This document shows positions 1 to 8,665 of a stretch of 64,000 nt of DNA, piece after piece. The stretch covers positions 1,178,001 to 1,242,000 of the forward strand of contig NZ_CP048410.1 of the NCBI RefSeq assembly GCF_019357415.1, read 5' to 3'. Origin of the DNA: Gramella sp. MT6. GTDB taxonomy: Bacteria; Bacteroidota; Bacteroidia; Flavobacteriales; Flavobacteriaceae. The translations under genes and the position numbers were made by a program. The notes under the pieces are model-generated. The model ran no database searches, was not told where the DNA came from, and saw only the letters and a program-made list of their open reading frames with translations. Every line of letters starts with the position of its first letter. Positions within the stretch are counted from its first letter, which is position 1.

Positions 1-470
1 CTTTTGTTTGTCCCAGGAGATTTGGGAAACTTTTTCTTACCAACAGCATTGAAGCTTTTAAGGAACAACAGAATTTAGGTCCGCATGCTACCGAGCTTAA
101 AAAAGATGACTTTCATAAGTTATTTGAAAAGAAAAAAGGAAGTGTGAAAACCGCTTTAATGGATCAGTCTTTTATTGCCGGGCTCGGTAATTTATATGTG
201 GATGAAATGTTGTACCAAAGTGGCATTCATCCCAAAACAAAATCGGAGAACCTGGATAAAAAAGATCTGGACACGATGTATAAAAACATGGTCGACATTT
301 TGGAGACGGTAACAAAATGTAAAACAGAAGGTGTTCCAGTTCCTAATTCATATTTAAAAACCCACAGAACTGAAGGAGAAGACTGCCCTAATGGAAAGGG
401 GAAAATCGAAATGATAAAGGTAGGAGGCAGAAGCACCTATTTTTGCCCAAAATGCCAGGAGATAAAATAG
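1..470 (+). CDS. Fpg/Nei-family DNA glycosylase, C-terminal part (5' end outside window)
   Basis: The reading frame is open from base 3, so the gene begins before the window; the ATG at 144 is internal. The visible part has the helix-two-turn-helix segment typical of formamidopyrimidine/endonuclease VIII glycosylases (QSFIAGLGNLYVDEML, then GIHP) and a C-terminal zinc-finger region. The family excises oxidised bases and nicks abasic sites in base excision repair. Oddity: the usual C-x2-C-x16-C-x2-C finger has kept its spacing, but the second cysteine is glycine (CPNG...CPKC), so the zinc site looks incomplete. The catalytic N-terminal proline cannot be seen, so Fpg and Nei cannot be told apart. 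Confidence 0.85.
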   Translation, partial: FVCPRRFGKLFLTNSIEAFKEQQNLGPHATELKKDDFHKLFEKKKGSVKTALMDQSFIAGLGNLYVDEMLYQSGIHPKTKSENLDKKDLDTMYKNMVDILETVTKCKTEGVPVPNSYLKTHRTEGEDCPNGKGKIEMIKVGGRSTYFCPKCQEIK

Positions 471-473
471 AAG

Positions 474-502
474 TTGCCTTTATTTTTAATTAGGTATATT
501 TA
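474..502 (+). promoter_or_regulatory. Possible Bacteroidota-type promoter for the TPR-AraC gene
   Basis: TTG at 474-476 and TATATTTA at 495-502 are 18 nt apart, close to the Bacteroidota consensus (TTTG, TANNTTTG) with one mismatch in the -7 box. It lies 35 bp before the start codon of the downstream gene. Confidence 0.4.
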
Positions 503-537
503 GCGTCCTTCAAAATCCCGGTGATTTTTATAATTCT

Positions 538-2235
538 ATGAAATTTTTCAAACTTGCTTTGTTTCTTTGCCTATTCATTTCTTTTAGTCTATTTGCTCAA
601 AAAGATTCTTTAGAAGCTAAGACTTATGAAGAGCTTAGAGATTTAATAGGTAGTTTTGAAAAAGAGAATATCAACTTTAACCTCATAAATTATTACCGCA
701 GGAAAGCCGAGAAGGATGGAAATATTGTGCAGCAATTTGCAGCTAAAAGTTTATTTATAGAAGCTTCTATCTGGGATAGAAATTTTGATAGAGCTCAGGA
801 CTCATTACAGCCTTTAAGAGATTTTTCTGCCGAACATGAATTAGAATCTCAAACCGTTAGTTCTTTATTTCAAATTGGCCTGGCTTATTATTATCAAGGA
901 CTATTTGGAAAAGCACTGGATATTTATAACGAAGCACTTGCCCTTTCAGAAGAAATAAATGATAAAAATGTTCAGCATAAATTACTGCTACAAATAGGAT
1001 ACATAAGGTCATCTGTTAACGATCATACTGAGGCTATTAGAATTTATAATAAAAGTTTAGATGTTTTAGATGATTCAGATTTTGAAGTTGAGGAGTTAGG
1101 AAAGGCTACTTCACAAACCTATTATTATCTCTCAATAGCTTTTACCGATATTAAGCAGCGCGACTCTGCTTCCCATTATATCAATAAGGCTTTAAAATTA
1201 ACCCAACAGGAAAAGGACTCCTGTAGAAGGAAATATTTCCTGAGAAGTAAGGCAAAAATCCAGATACTAAATAATGATCTCTCTAACGCAGAGAATAATC
1301 TGAAAAAGGCATTTAAGCTCTGTCAGCCTTCTTCTAAAGGTGATACCCTAGTGTTTTATAAGGACTTAGGTGAAGTGTACCTCGCTAAAAAAGAATATAA
1401 AAAAGCCCAAACCTATATTCAGGCCGCCATCGATATTTACCAGGTCAAAGTAGGAGAAGAGGGTTTTATGGATGACTATTATAAACTTTTAGCCAAAGCA
1501 TATAAACATACTGGTGATTTAGAAAAATCTAATTTTTATCTTGAAAAGTATATAAATACTGTAGCCGAGTTTAGTAAAATCAAGGATACTGTAAACCAAT
1601 CTTTAAAGCTTCAGGAAGTAGAGGATTTTAAGAATGAGTTATCCTCAATAAAGGAGGAAAAGAATTTAAAACAGACCTATCTTAACTACCTCTTTTTGGG
1701 AGCTTCTATAATCATTCTCTTCTTGTTGGTTGTATTACTTCGCTTTTATAGAAATAAAAAAAAGAACGAAGAGAAATTTGAAGAATTGTTTCTTAAAATT
1801 GAGAATGCTAATGAATCAGAACGGATTACCGACACCAAAGATCAGGTATTAGAAGAGAAAAGCAGTAATGATATACCTGAAGAGACTAAACAACATATTC
1901 TGGAGGGTCTCAAAAAACTGGAAGAAAAGGAATATTTCTTAAGACAGGATTGTAATTCTTACAATGTTGCAAAAAAGATAAATACGAATACATCTTATCT
2001 CTCCAAGGTCGTTAATTCACATTTTGGTAAAAACTTCAATACTTATATCAACGATCTGCGAATCAATTATGCTATCCTTCGATTAAAGAATGATGCGATC
2101 TTTCGATCCTATTCAATTCAATCTATAGCCGAGGAGGTAGGTTATAAAAGTGCTGATTCTTTCAGTAAATACTTTAAACTAAATACCGGTTTGAATCCTT
2201 CTTTTTACATCAAAGAGATCAAGAATATAAGCTAA
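538..2235 (+). CDS. Membrane-anchored TPR-AraC family transcriptional regulator
   Basis: A 565-residue protein with a signal peptide (MKFFKLALFLCLFISFSLFA), tetratricopeptide-like helical repeats over about residues 60-350, one transmembrane helix at about 381-403 (YLFLGASIIILFLLVVLLRF), and a cytoplasmic AraC-type double helix-turn-helix from about residue 470 to the end (SIQSIAEEVGYKSADSFSKY). This layout is common in Flavobacteriia and suggests that a periplasmic TPR domain senses a signal and the C-terminus binds DNA. It stands alone between the glycosylase and a small hypothetical gene, so its targets cannot be read from context. The signal peptide supports the chosen start. Confidence 0.85.
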   Translation: MKFFKLALFLCLFISFSLFAQKDSLEAKTYEELRDLIGSFEKENINFNLINYYRRKAEKDGNIVQQFAAKSLFIEASIWDRNFDRAQDSLQPLRDFSAEHELESQTVSSLFQIGLAYYYQGLFGKALDIYNEALALSEEINDKNVQHKLLLQIGYIRSSVNDHTEAIRIYNKSLDVLDDSDFEVEELGKATSQTYYYLSIAFTDIKQRDSASHYINKALKLTQQEKDSCRRKYFLRSKAKIQILNNDLSNAENNLKKAFKLCQPSSKGDTLVFYKDLGEVYLAKKEYKKAQTYIQAAIDIYQVKVGEEGFMDDYYKLLAKAYKHTGDLEKSNFYLEKYINTVAEFSKIKDTVNQSLKLQEVEDFKNELSSIKEEKNLKQTYLNYLFLGASIIILFLLVVLLRFYRNKKKNEEKFEELFLKIENANESERITDTKDQVLEEKSSNDIPEETKQHILEGLKKLEEKEYFLRQDCNSYNVAKKINTNTSYLSKVVNSHFGKNFNTYINDLRINYAILRLKNDAIFRSYSIQSIAEEVGYKSADSFSKYFKLNTGLNPSFYIKEIKNIS

Positions 2236-2247
2236 AATGTGCTTTTG

Positions 2248-2273
2248 AACCCTAAATTTATAAAAATAGGGTT
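2248..2273 (+). terminator. Weak hairpin after the AraC-type gene
   Basis: AACCCTA and TAGGGTT form a 7-bp stem 12 nt after the stop codon. The following tract is mixed A/T and not a clean U-run, so termination is possible but weakly supported. Confidence 0.3.
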
Positions 2274-2447
2274 GGAAAAATTTTCGCTTTTTCATCTAAG
2301 TTAATTCTTCCGTAACTCCCTTAATTGCAGTTGTTAAAGCTGTAGTTTGTTTGCCCTATTTTTTTAAAACTGGGTAGACTTTTCTTTTTAAATGGAATTT
2401 TGTGTTGCAGATTTGGTTCTGGAAATCAACCACTAAACATTTCAGTT

Positions 2448-2867
2448 ATGAAGTTAAGAAAACCAGTAAAATTAATCTTCACCATAATAATTGCTGGGTC
2501 AATAGGACTCACTTTTGGATTTGGAGTTGCTCAGGGTATCATGGCTAATAATAAATTGGTAAATGCGATTGAAACCAAACTTCAGAAGAATTGCAATTGT
2601 GAAATTGTAAGTTCAGATGTAAGTTCTGTGGGAATTCAGTTTAGTGTTGAAGACGGCTTCAGTAATTCTACGGCAGGCTATACTTTAGAGAACTGCACAT
2701 TTTCGACTTCCATAGAAACTGAGGCGATACGCTTAAATGATATGCTGAAAAGAGATATTGAAAATTATGACTCTCTGGACCTGATCACTTTTCAGTTCAA
2801 AAATTCATATCAACAAAGCACTGTAAAGTTCAAAGAAGGCTGTTTACTCGAAACCGGTAAAATCTAA
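2448..2867 (+). CDS. Hypothetical protein with an N-terminal membrane segment
   Basis: A 139-residue protein if started at the ATG at 2448; the open frame extends to 2400, but the upstream residues are not hydrophobic and the internal Met gives a clean basic-hydrophobic N-terminus (MKLRKPVKLIFTIIIAGSIG). One membrane or signal segment is followed by a soluble domain with CNCE and two further cysteines (ENCTF, EGCLL). No family is recognised. A 32-codon reading frame with one membrane helix begins 9 nt downstream, and the S9 peptidase follows. Confidence 0.6.
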   Translation: MKLRKPVKLIFTIIIAGSIGLTFGFGVAQGIMANNKLVNAIETKLQKNCNCEIVSSDVSSVGIQFSVEDGFSNSTAGYTLENCTFSTSIETEAIRLNDMLKRDIENYDSLDLITFQFKNSYQQSTVKFKEGCLLETGKI

Positions 2868-2876
2868 AACAAGCAG

Positions 2877-2975
2877 ATGAAAATCGGCACAGCAAAGCGC
2901 ATAAAGATTATTAAGGCGGCTATTGGCGTCATATTCGGTATTACTATTTACTTATTCATTAAACTCTTTTTTTAA
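2877..2975 (+). CDS. Small single-span membrane protein (32 aa)
   Basis: A short ATG-to-TAA frame encodes a basic N-terminus (MKIGTAKRIKIIK) followed by one hydrophobic helix (AAIGVIFGITIYLFIKLFF). It starts 9 nt after the previous stop and ends 10 nt before the peptidase start, a spacing consistent with co-transcription. The positive-then-hydrophobic pattern argues for a real small membrane protein, but its length gives little statistical support and no family is recognised. Confidence 0.4.
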   Translation: MKIGTAKRIKIIKAAIGVIFGITIYLFIKLFF

Positions 2976-2985
2976 ATTAAACACT

Positions 2986-5283
2986 ATGATATCACTTTTA
3001 AAATACGCAACGACATTGATCATAATGCTTTTCGCAACATCGCTGGAGGCACAGGAATTAAAAGGCTCCTATAGCGGAAACCTTGAAATTCAGGGTATGG
3101 AAATGGAATTGGTTTTCAACTTTACACCAACAGATAATGGTTATACAGCTACTTTGGATGTTCCTGCCCAGGGAGCTTCGGGATTCGAACTCGATTCGGT
3201 AGTTTTGCAGGATAAGGTTGTGACAATTAACTCTGCCAAGTTACAAATGACTTATAAAGGGGAATTTGAAAATGGTAGTATTAAAGGAACGTATAACCAG
3301 ATGGGGAAAGAATATCCATTAAACCTAGAGAAAACTGTGAAGAAAAAACCTGGAAACACTGCATTGCCATCCACTACAGCCGAACTGGAAAAGCTTGAAG
3401 CTTTAGAAACCGGAAATTATAAATATTCTGTAGAGGATTATTTTAAAACTCCGGAAGCTTATTCATTTCAGCTGTCTCCAGATGGAAAATATATCGCTTA
3501 TATGAAACGTAGAGATTCCGGAGAGCGGGATATCTACATAAAAGAAACAGACACCCAGAAGGAAACCTTGCTTAAAAAACAAAGGGAGGATTTGATACGC
3601 GGATTCTATTGGTCAACCAAGGACCGTATTTTATATCTCCAGGATAAGGGCGGAGATGAAAATTACCATGTCTATGGCGTAGATGTTAGCGGTGAAAACG
3701 ATAGCGATCTGACTCCTTTTGATGGCGTTAGAGTGAATATCATTGCTACCTTAAAAGAAGATGAGGAGCATGTTATTGTACAAATGAATAAGGATAATCC
3801 TCGGCAGGAAGAGCCTTATAGGCTGAATATAAATACCGGAGAGGTCACTAAGCTTTATACTGTTGAAGAAGGGGATGCGCCCGTCGCAGCTTACGATTTT
3901 GATCGAAAAGGAAACCTTCGTGCTATTACGCGTGTTGTAGATGGAGTGAATACTGAACTTTTATATAAGATTGATGGTGAATTTCAAAGGGTGAAACTTA
4001 CTGAATTTGGAGACTCTTTTGGAATTTCCTCTTTTAATACAAATTCTGAAAATCCTGATGACGCCTATGTAGTATCTAACCTGGAGGGTGATAAAACCGA
4101 AATACAGCTTTATGACCTGAAGAAAAATAAAAAGATAAAGACTGTATTCAGCAATGATACTTTCGATGTATCAGGGATATCGCTTTCCAGAAAGCGCGAC
4201 TATGAAATTGACTATTTCAGGTATACCGGAGAAAAGACAGTGATTGTCCCGGTAAGTGATACTTATAAAAAGATCCATGCCCGTTTAAAAAAGGAGTTTG
4301 GTGAGAAGCAATTCTTCACTGTTGGAAAAACAGACGATGAAACGCAATACATGGTTCTTGTTAACGGCGATAAGATCATTGGAGAGTATTATTTATTCGA
4401 TGTAGAGAAGGATGAAGTGAAGCTGTTATATAAGCTTTTGCCTCAATTAAAATCGGAGGATATGGCTTCAATGACACCAATTAGCTTCAAGAGTCGTGAT
4501 GGGCTTAATATTCACGGGTATATTACCCTACCAAACGATTATAAAAATGGTCAAAAAGTTCCTCTTATTGTAAATCCTCATGGTGGTCCTCAGGGAATTC
4601 GTGATAACTGGGGCTTTAATCCTGAAGCACAACTTTTTGCAAGTAGGGGATATGCAACTTTGCATGTTAATTTTAGAGTTTCCGGTGGATACGGGAAAGA
4701 ATTCTTAAAAGCCGGTTTTGGAGAGATAGGCCGAAAGGCCATGGACGATGTGGAAGATGGTATCGACTACGTGATCAACCAGGGATGGGTAGATAAAGAT
4801 AAAGTAGCTATTTATGGCGGAAGTCACGGTGGTTACGCTGTTCTAAGGGGAATGACTAAAACCCCTGAAAAATATGCTTGCGGAGTGGATTATGTAGGTG
4901 TAAGTAATCTGAACACATTTATGGAGACCATCCCTCCATATTGGGAAAAATACCGCGAGATACTTTATAAGATCTGGTATAACCCAAATATTCCTGAAGA
5001 GAAAGAAATTATGGACGAGATCTCTCCTGCCTTGCATGTAGAAAAAATAAAAAAACCGCTATTCGTAGTGCAGGGAGCAAATGATCCTCGTGTAAATATC
5101 GATGAGGCAGATCAAATCGTTGAAAGCTTAAGAAAGCGTGGAGTTGAGGTGCCTTATATGGTTAAATATGATGAGGGACATGGTTTTGGGAAAGAAGAGA
5201 ACAGGCTGGATCTCTATAAAGCTATGATGGGCTTCTTTGCCGAACATCTTAAAGATGAGAATCTGAAACCTGTAAAGGGATAA
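2986..5283 (+). CDS. S9-family prolyl oligopeptidase-like serine peptidase
   Basis: A 765-residue protein from the ATG at 2986, chosen because it opens a signal peptide (MISLLKYATTLIIMLFATSLEAQ); an upstream in-frame ATG at 2923 does not. A small beta domain (about 25-110) precedes a beta-propeller-like region (about 140-480) and a C-terminal alpha/beta hydrolase domain. The likely catalytic triad is Ser613 (GGSHGG, where the family more often has GGSYGG), Asp700 (GANDPR) and His732 (DEGHGF). S9 enzymes cleave short peptides, often after proline; the signal peptide places this one in the periplasm, probably for peptide scavenging. Confidence 0.88.
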   Translation: MISLLKYATTLIIMLFATSLEAQELKGSYSGNLEIQGMEMELVFNFTPTDNGYTATLDVPAQGASGFELDSVVLQDKVVTINSAKLQMTYKGEFENGSIKGTYNQMGKEYPLNLEKTVKKKPGNTALPSTTAELEKLEALETGNYKYSVEDYFKTPEAYSFQLSPDGKYIAYMKRRDSGERDIYIKETDTQKETLLKKQREDLIRGFYWSTKDRILYLQDKGGDENYHVYGVDVSGENDSDLTPFDGVRVNIIATLKEDEEHVIVQMNKDNPRQEEPYRLNINTGEVTKLYTVEEGDAPVAAYDFDRKGNLRAITRVVDGVNTELLYKIDGEFQRVKLTEFGDSFGISSFNTNSENPDDAYVVSNLEGDKTEIQLYDLKKNKKIKTVFSNDTFDVSGISLSRKRDYEIDYFRYTGEKTVIVPVSDTYKKIHARLKKEFGEKQFFTVGKTDDETQYMVLVNGDKIIGEYYLFDVEKDEVKLLYKLLPQLKSEDMASMTPISFKSRDGLNIHGYITLPNDYKNGQKVPLIVNPHGGPQGIRDNWGFNPEAQLFASRGYATLHVNFRVSGGYGKEFLKAGFGEIGRKAMDDVEDGIDYVINQGWVDKDKVAIYGGSHGGYAVLRGMTKTPEKYACGVDYVGVSNLNTFMETIPPYWEKYREILYKIWYNPNIPEEKEIMDEISPALHVEKIKKPLFVVQGANDPRVNIDEADQIVESLRKRGVEVPYMVKYDEGHGFGKEENRLDLYKAMMGFFAEHLKDENLKPVKG

Positions 5284-5308
5284 TTTGAATACTGAAAATT
5301 AAATAAAC

Positions 5309-5343
5309 TGGCCGGTGCGAATTGTACCGGTCATTTTATTTTT
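5309..5343. terminator. Bidirectional terminator between convergent genes
   Basis: TGGCCGGTGC and GTACCGGTCA pair with two G-U wobbles around a GAATT loop, followed on the + strand by a T-rich tract. It lies between the convergent S9 peptidase and HD hydrolase genes. Confidence 0.65.
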
Positions 5344-5989
5344 TACCCTTCCATTCTCCATAGAACTGTTCCAGGTACAACTCCATGAACTGGTGGCGCT
5401 CTGCGGCAATCTTTTTACCTGTTTCGGTATTCATTCGATTTTTCAGGATGAGCAATTTTTCATAGAAGTGATTGATCGTTGGGGCGGTTGAAGCTTTGTA
5501 TTCTTCTTTGCTCATATTCAGGTTAGGTTCTATTTCAGGATCATAAAGAGCTCTTCCTTTAAAACCTCCGTAATTGAATGCTCTGGCGATACCTATTGCT
5601 CCAAGAGCATCCAGCCTGTCGGCGTCCTGAACGATATCAAGCTCTGTTGAAGTAAATTTTTGATCTACATTTCCTCCCTTAAAAGAGATATTTTGGATGA
5701 TCTTAATAACATGATCTATTATATCTTCTGAAACTACCTGAGATCTTAAGAATTCTGAAGCTACTTTGGGGCCTACCGTCTCGTCACCACCATGAAATTT
5801 TGAATCTGCTATATCATGTAGCAGAGCGCCTAATTCAACAATTTTGAGATTTGCTTTTTCACCTTCCGCTATTAACCTGGAGTTATTAAGCACACGTTCA
5901 ATATGGAACCAGTCGTGGCCTCCTTCGGCATTTTCAAGACGCTTTTTCACGAATTTGATCGTGTTCTCTATCAGGGTATTTTCAGACAT
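5336..5989 (-). CDS. HD-domain phosphohydrolase (YedJ-like)
   Basis: A 217-residue soluble protein with HD-superfamily metal-binding signatures: GGHDWFHIERV near residue 24, LLHDIADSKF near residue 57, and a distal aspartate in DIVQDADRLDALG. These proteins hydrolyse phosphate esters, often nucleotides, using divalent metal; the substrate cannot be read here. It follows the acyltransferase gene on the same strand with a 9-nt gap, so the two probably form an operon. Confidence 0.85.
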   Translation of the reverse strand: MSENTLIENTIKFVKKRLENAEGGHDWFHIERVLNNSRLIAEGEKANLKIVELGALLHDIADSKFHGGDETVGPKVASEFLRSQVVSEDIIDHVIKIIQNISFKGGNVDQKFTSTELDIVQDADRLDALGAIGIARAFNYGGFKGRALYDPEIEPNLNMSKEEYKASTAPTINHFYEKLLILKNRMNTETGKKIAAERHQFMELYLEQFYGEWKGKK

Positions 5990-5998
5990 AAGTAGGAT

Positions 5999-6730
5999 TT
6001 AAATAATATCGGCGGTAATAATTCGCTCTACTTTTGCAGCGAGGCTTTCCGGTTCTTCAGAATTAACGGGGATAGGCTTATGAGTTTTCAGTCTAACATT
6101 CACGCCCAGGTCTATGGGATAGTTCCCGTGTTTGAAAAGTTTCCAGGAGTTATTGATGGTGATGGGTACCACCAAGGCATCAGGTATTTTCTTGAAAAGC
6201 ATCATCATCCCATTCTTTCTGAATTCTTTCGGCTCTCCAGTCCTGCTTCGGGTCCCTTCCGGAAAGATCACGGCAGATCTTTTAGTTTCTTTTAAATAAT
6301 CTCCAAACTGACTCATTTTCAATAAAGATTCCCGGCGATTCTTACGGTCTATCAAAACAGAACCTCCATGCCTAAGATTGAAGGAAATACTCGGGATTCC
6401 ATGACCCAATTCCTTTTTGCTAACAAATTTTGGGTGATGTTTTCTAAAGTACCAGATAATTGGCGGGATATCATACATTCCCTGGTGATTGGAAACAAAG
6501 ATGCAAGTCCTGTCCACCGGGATATCATAATCATTTTCAATAGTAAAAGTAGTTCCCAGGATATTCAGGCTGCGGAGTAAAAACCAGTTGAAGATATCCA
6601 CACTTTTCTTATGCGCCTGGTAACCTCCAATTTTCAAACAGATCCACTGGATAGGATGAAAAATAAGCATACTTAGAAAAAAGAAAAAATAGAATATGAC
6701 CGATAAGGGATAGGAGAAAAATCTTTTCAT
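5999..6730 (-). CDS. Lysophospholipid acyltransferase (PlsC-like)
   Basis: A 243-residue membrane-associated enzyme with an N-terminal hydrophobic helix (VIFYFFFFLSMLIF), the acyltransferase motif H-x4-D as NHQGMYD, and the substrate-binding motif FPEGTRSR. The family transfers an acyl chain to 1-acyl-glycerol-3-phosphate to make phosphatidic acid at the inner membrane. The HD-hydrolase gene follows 9 nt downstream. Motif identity is strong; whether it is the cell's main PlsC or a paralogue acting on another lipid is unknown. Confidence 0.87.
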   Translation of the reverse strand: MKRFFSYPLSVIFYFFFFLSMLIFHPIQWICLKIGGYQAHKKSVDIFNWFLLRSLNILGTTFTIENDYDIPVDRTCIFVSNHQGMYDIPPIIWYFRKHHPKFVSKKELGHGIPSISFNLRHGGSVLIDRKNRRESLLKMSQFGDYLKETKRSAVIFPEGTRSRTGEPKEFRKNGMMMLFKKIPDALVVPITINNSWKLFKHGNYPIDLGVNVRLKTHKPIPVNSEEPESLAAKVERIITADII

Positions 6731-6773
6731 CTTAAATTAAAAGTACAAAAATAACTATTTCAAAATAGGAGCA

Positions 6774-6801
6774 TAAAAAAACCACGCGTAAAGCGTGGTT
6801 T
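6774..6801 (-). terminator. Terminator of the bacilliredoxin gene
   Basis: AAACCACGC and GCGTGGTTT form a perfect 9-bp stem with a GTAAA loop, and the minus strand continues into a T-run. It lies 20 bp after the bacilliredoxin stop. Confidence 0.8.
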
Positions 6802-6821
6802 GATCTACTATTTAAAACTTA

Positions 6822-7232
6822 TTAGCAAAATTCGTTATAAGCTCCAATCAGGTTCTCTGCGATCATATCTGCAGGACGCCCCTCAATGTGGTGACGCTCT
6901 AGCATATGAACCAGTTCACCATCTTTAAAAAGAGCCATAGATGGAGAAGATGGAGGGAATGGTACCATCATATCTCTTGCTTTTTCGGTAGCTTCTTTAT
7001 CTACACCTGCAAAAACAGTTACCAGGTTATCTGGCTTCTTAGCGTTTTGTAGAGAAAGTCTTGCTCCGGGACGTGCGTTCGCTGCAGCACAACCACAAAC
7101 CGAATTCACAACTACCAAAGTAGTTCCTTTCAATTCCATAGCCTTTTCAACATCTTCTACAGTGTGTAATTCTTTAAAACCAATCTTAGTAAGATCTTCT
7201 CTCATTGGTTTTACTAATTCTGCTGGATACAT
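6822..7232 (-). CDS. BrxA/BrxB-family bacilliredoxin
   Basis: A 136-residue protein of the YphP/YqiW family with the CGC redox motif in VNSVCGCAAANARPGA and the conserved PPSSPSMALF segment. In Firmicutes this family removes bacillithiol from S-thiolated proteins; Bacteroidota also carry it, where it is assumed to act in thiol redox balance. The gene is monocistronic, with its own terminator downstream and a divergent spacing to the DnaJ-domain gene. Confidence 0.88.
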   Translation of the reverse strand: MYPAELVKPMREDLTKIGFKELHTVEDVEKAMELKGTTLVVVNSVCGCAAANARPGARLSLQNAKKPDNLVTVFAGVDKEATEKARDMMVPFPPSSPSMALFKDGELVHMLERHHIEGRPADMIAENLIGAYNEFC

Positions 7233-7415
7233 ATATATTAAAATTTTTGTATTAAACTTTAGTGAGGCACAAAGATACCAAATTAAGTTCAGCTTGCATA
7301 TCTCAAATTACTATGTGCTAATAGGTTCAATTTATAACAGATGCTGAGAACAGGTGGGCTTAGATTACCAATTAAATATTGAAAATGTTATCTTAGCGGC
7401 AAAGAAAATTGCCCG

Positions 7416-8150
7416 ATGATCAAATGGCTTGCCGCAGTTCTGGGATATATGTACTTCAGGTTTCCCGGCGCTATTCTTGGATTTATTATAGGTTCCCTTC
7501 TGGATAATTATATCCGGTCATCTGGAGGTATCTTCAATTCTATGATGGGAGAGAGGAAACAAACCGTTTCTCCGGGTGATTTTGAACTGAATCTTTTATC
7601 CCTTAGTTCTATTGTGATCAAGGCAGACGGCCAGGTTTCCCAACAGGAACTGGACTATGTTCGTTCTTATTTTATACAGGCTTATGGTAAGGAGCGAGCT
7701 AATGCCACTTTTAGAACTTTTAACGAGGTGGTGAAGAACAGGCAGGTTTCGGCTTCGAATATTGCCAGATATCTTGCCGCAAGAACAAAATATCCAACCA
7801 GGCTGCAGATCATCCATTTTCTCTTCGGAATCGCCCAGGCAGATGGTCGTGTTAGTGAAGCTGAAGCTGAAGTAATAAGCGAGATTGCCGGGTATCTTCA
7901 AATTGGAAGACGGGATTTTGAAAGCATCAAGGCGATGTTCTTTAAAAATACCGATAGTGCCTATACCATTCTGGAGATCGATAAATCTGCCACTGATGCA
8001 GAGGTGAAAAAGGCTTATCGTAAAATGGCCAAGAAATACCATCCAGATAAACTAGGGCATATGGATGAGGCTTATAGAAAAGGAGCCCAGGAGAAATTCA
8101 CTAAAGTTCAGGAGGCTTACGAACAGATCCAGAAAGAAAGAGGACTTTAA
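7416..8150 (+). CDS. TerB and J-domain protein (DjlA-like)
   Basis: A 244-residue protein with an N-terminal membrane-associated segment rich in hydrophobic and glycine residues, a TerB-like helical domain with two acidic ADGQVSQQELD/ADGRVSEAEAE repeats (about 70-165), and a C-terminal J-domain (about 185-244) with the diagnostic HPD in KKYHPDKLG. J-domains stimulate the ATPase of DnaK-type Hsp70; membrane-linked versions recruit DnaK to envelope stress substrates. It converges with the thioredoxin-like gene. Confidence 0.87.
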   Translation: MIKWLAAVLGYMYFRFPGAILGFIIGSLLDNYIRSSGGIFNSMMGERKQTVSPGDFELNLLSLSSIVIKADGQVSQQELDYVRSYFIQAYGKERANATFRTFNEVVKNRQVSASNIARYLAARTKYPTRLQIIHFLFGIAQADGRVSEAEAEVISEIAGYLQIGRRDFESIKAMFFKNTDSAYTILEIDKSATDAEVKKAYRKMAKKYHPDKLGHMDEAYRKGAQEKFTKVQEAYEQIQKERGL

Positions 8151-8187
8151 AAGTTTACCTGCGAGACTATTGGCAAAGTGCCTTTGA

Positions 8188-8655
8188 TTAACCTTTTATC
8201 AATTTCTTCATTCTTTCTGAAGTCAGGTAATCGTAACTCTTGATTTTTATTCTAAAATTTTCATCGAGAACCATTAGAACCGGAAAAGTAAGAGATTCAT
8301 TATCGCGACTAGCCAATAGCAAGGGAATTTGATGTATCCCGTTTCGTTTGGTCCTGGCCTGATCGTTTATGAATTCCTGTCCGTCAAATTCAATTTTCTC
8401 AAGGCTTTCCGCGTTCATTTTTACCGGATAAAAATTCTGATTCAGTTTAGAAACAATCTCGGGATCTTTAAAAGCATTTCTGTCCATCTTTTTACAGTAA
8501 ACACACCAATCTGTATAAAAATATATTAGTATAGGTCTGCTCTCATGCTCCATAGAAGATTCCAATTCTTCAAATCCCATCCATTGGATCTCATCTTGCT
8601 GAGCTAAGACAGGTTCTGAGATAAGAATTAAGATTATAAAAATGATTCTTCTCAT
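8188..8655 (-). CDS. Secreted thioredoxin-like protein
   Basis: A 155-residue protein with a signal peptide (MRRIIFIILILISEPVLAQ) and a thioredoxin-fold active site DWCVYCKKMD of the DUF255/thioredoxin_7 style, plus the downstream IPLLL segment that replaces the canonical cis-proline loop. It is probably a periplasmic thiol reductase or chaperone. It lies 10 nt after the TonB-receptor gene on the same strand, suggesting co-transcription and a role linked to metal uptake. Confidence 0.83.
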   Translation of the reverse strand: MRRIIFIILILISEPVLAQQDEIQWMGFEELESSMEHESRPILIYFYTDWCVYCKKMDRNAFKDPEIVSKLNQNFYPVKMNAESLEKIEFDGQEFINDQARTKRNGIHQIPLLLASRDNESLTFPVLMVLDENFRIKIKSYDYLTSERMKKLIKG

Positions 8656-8665
8656 ACTTCAGAAA

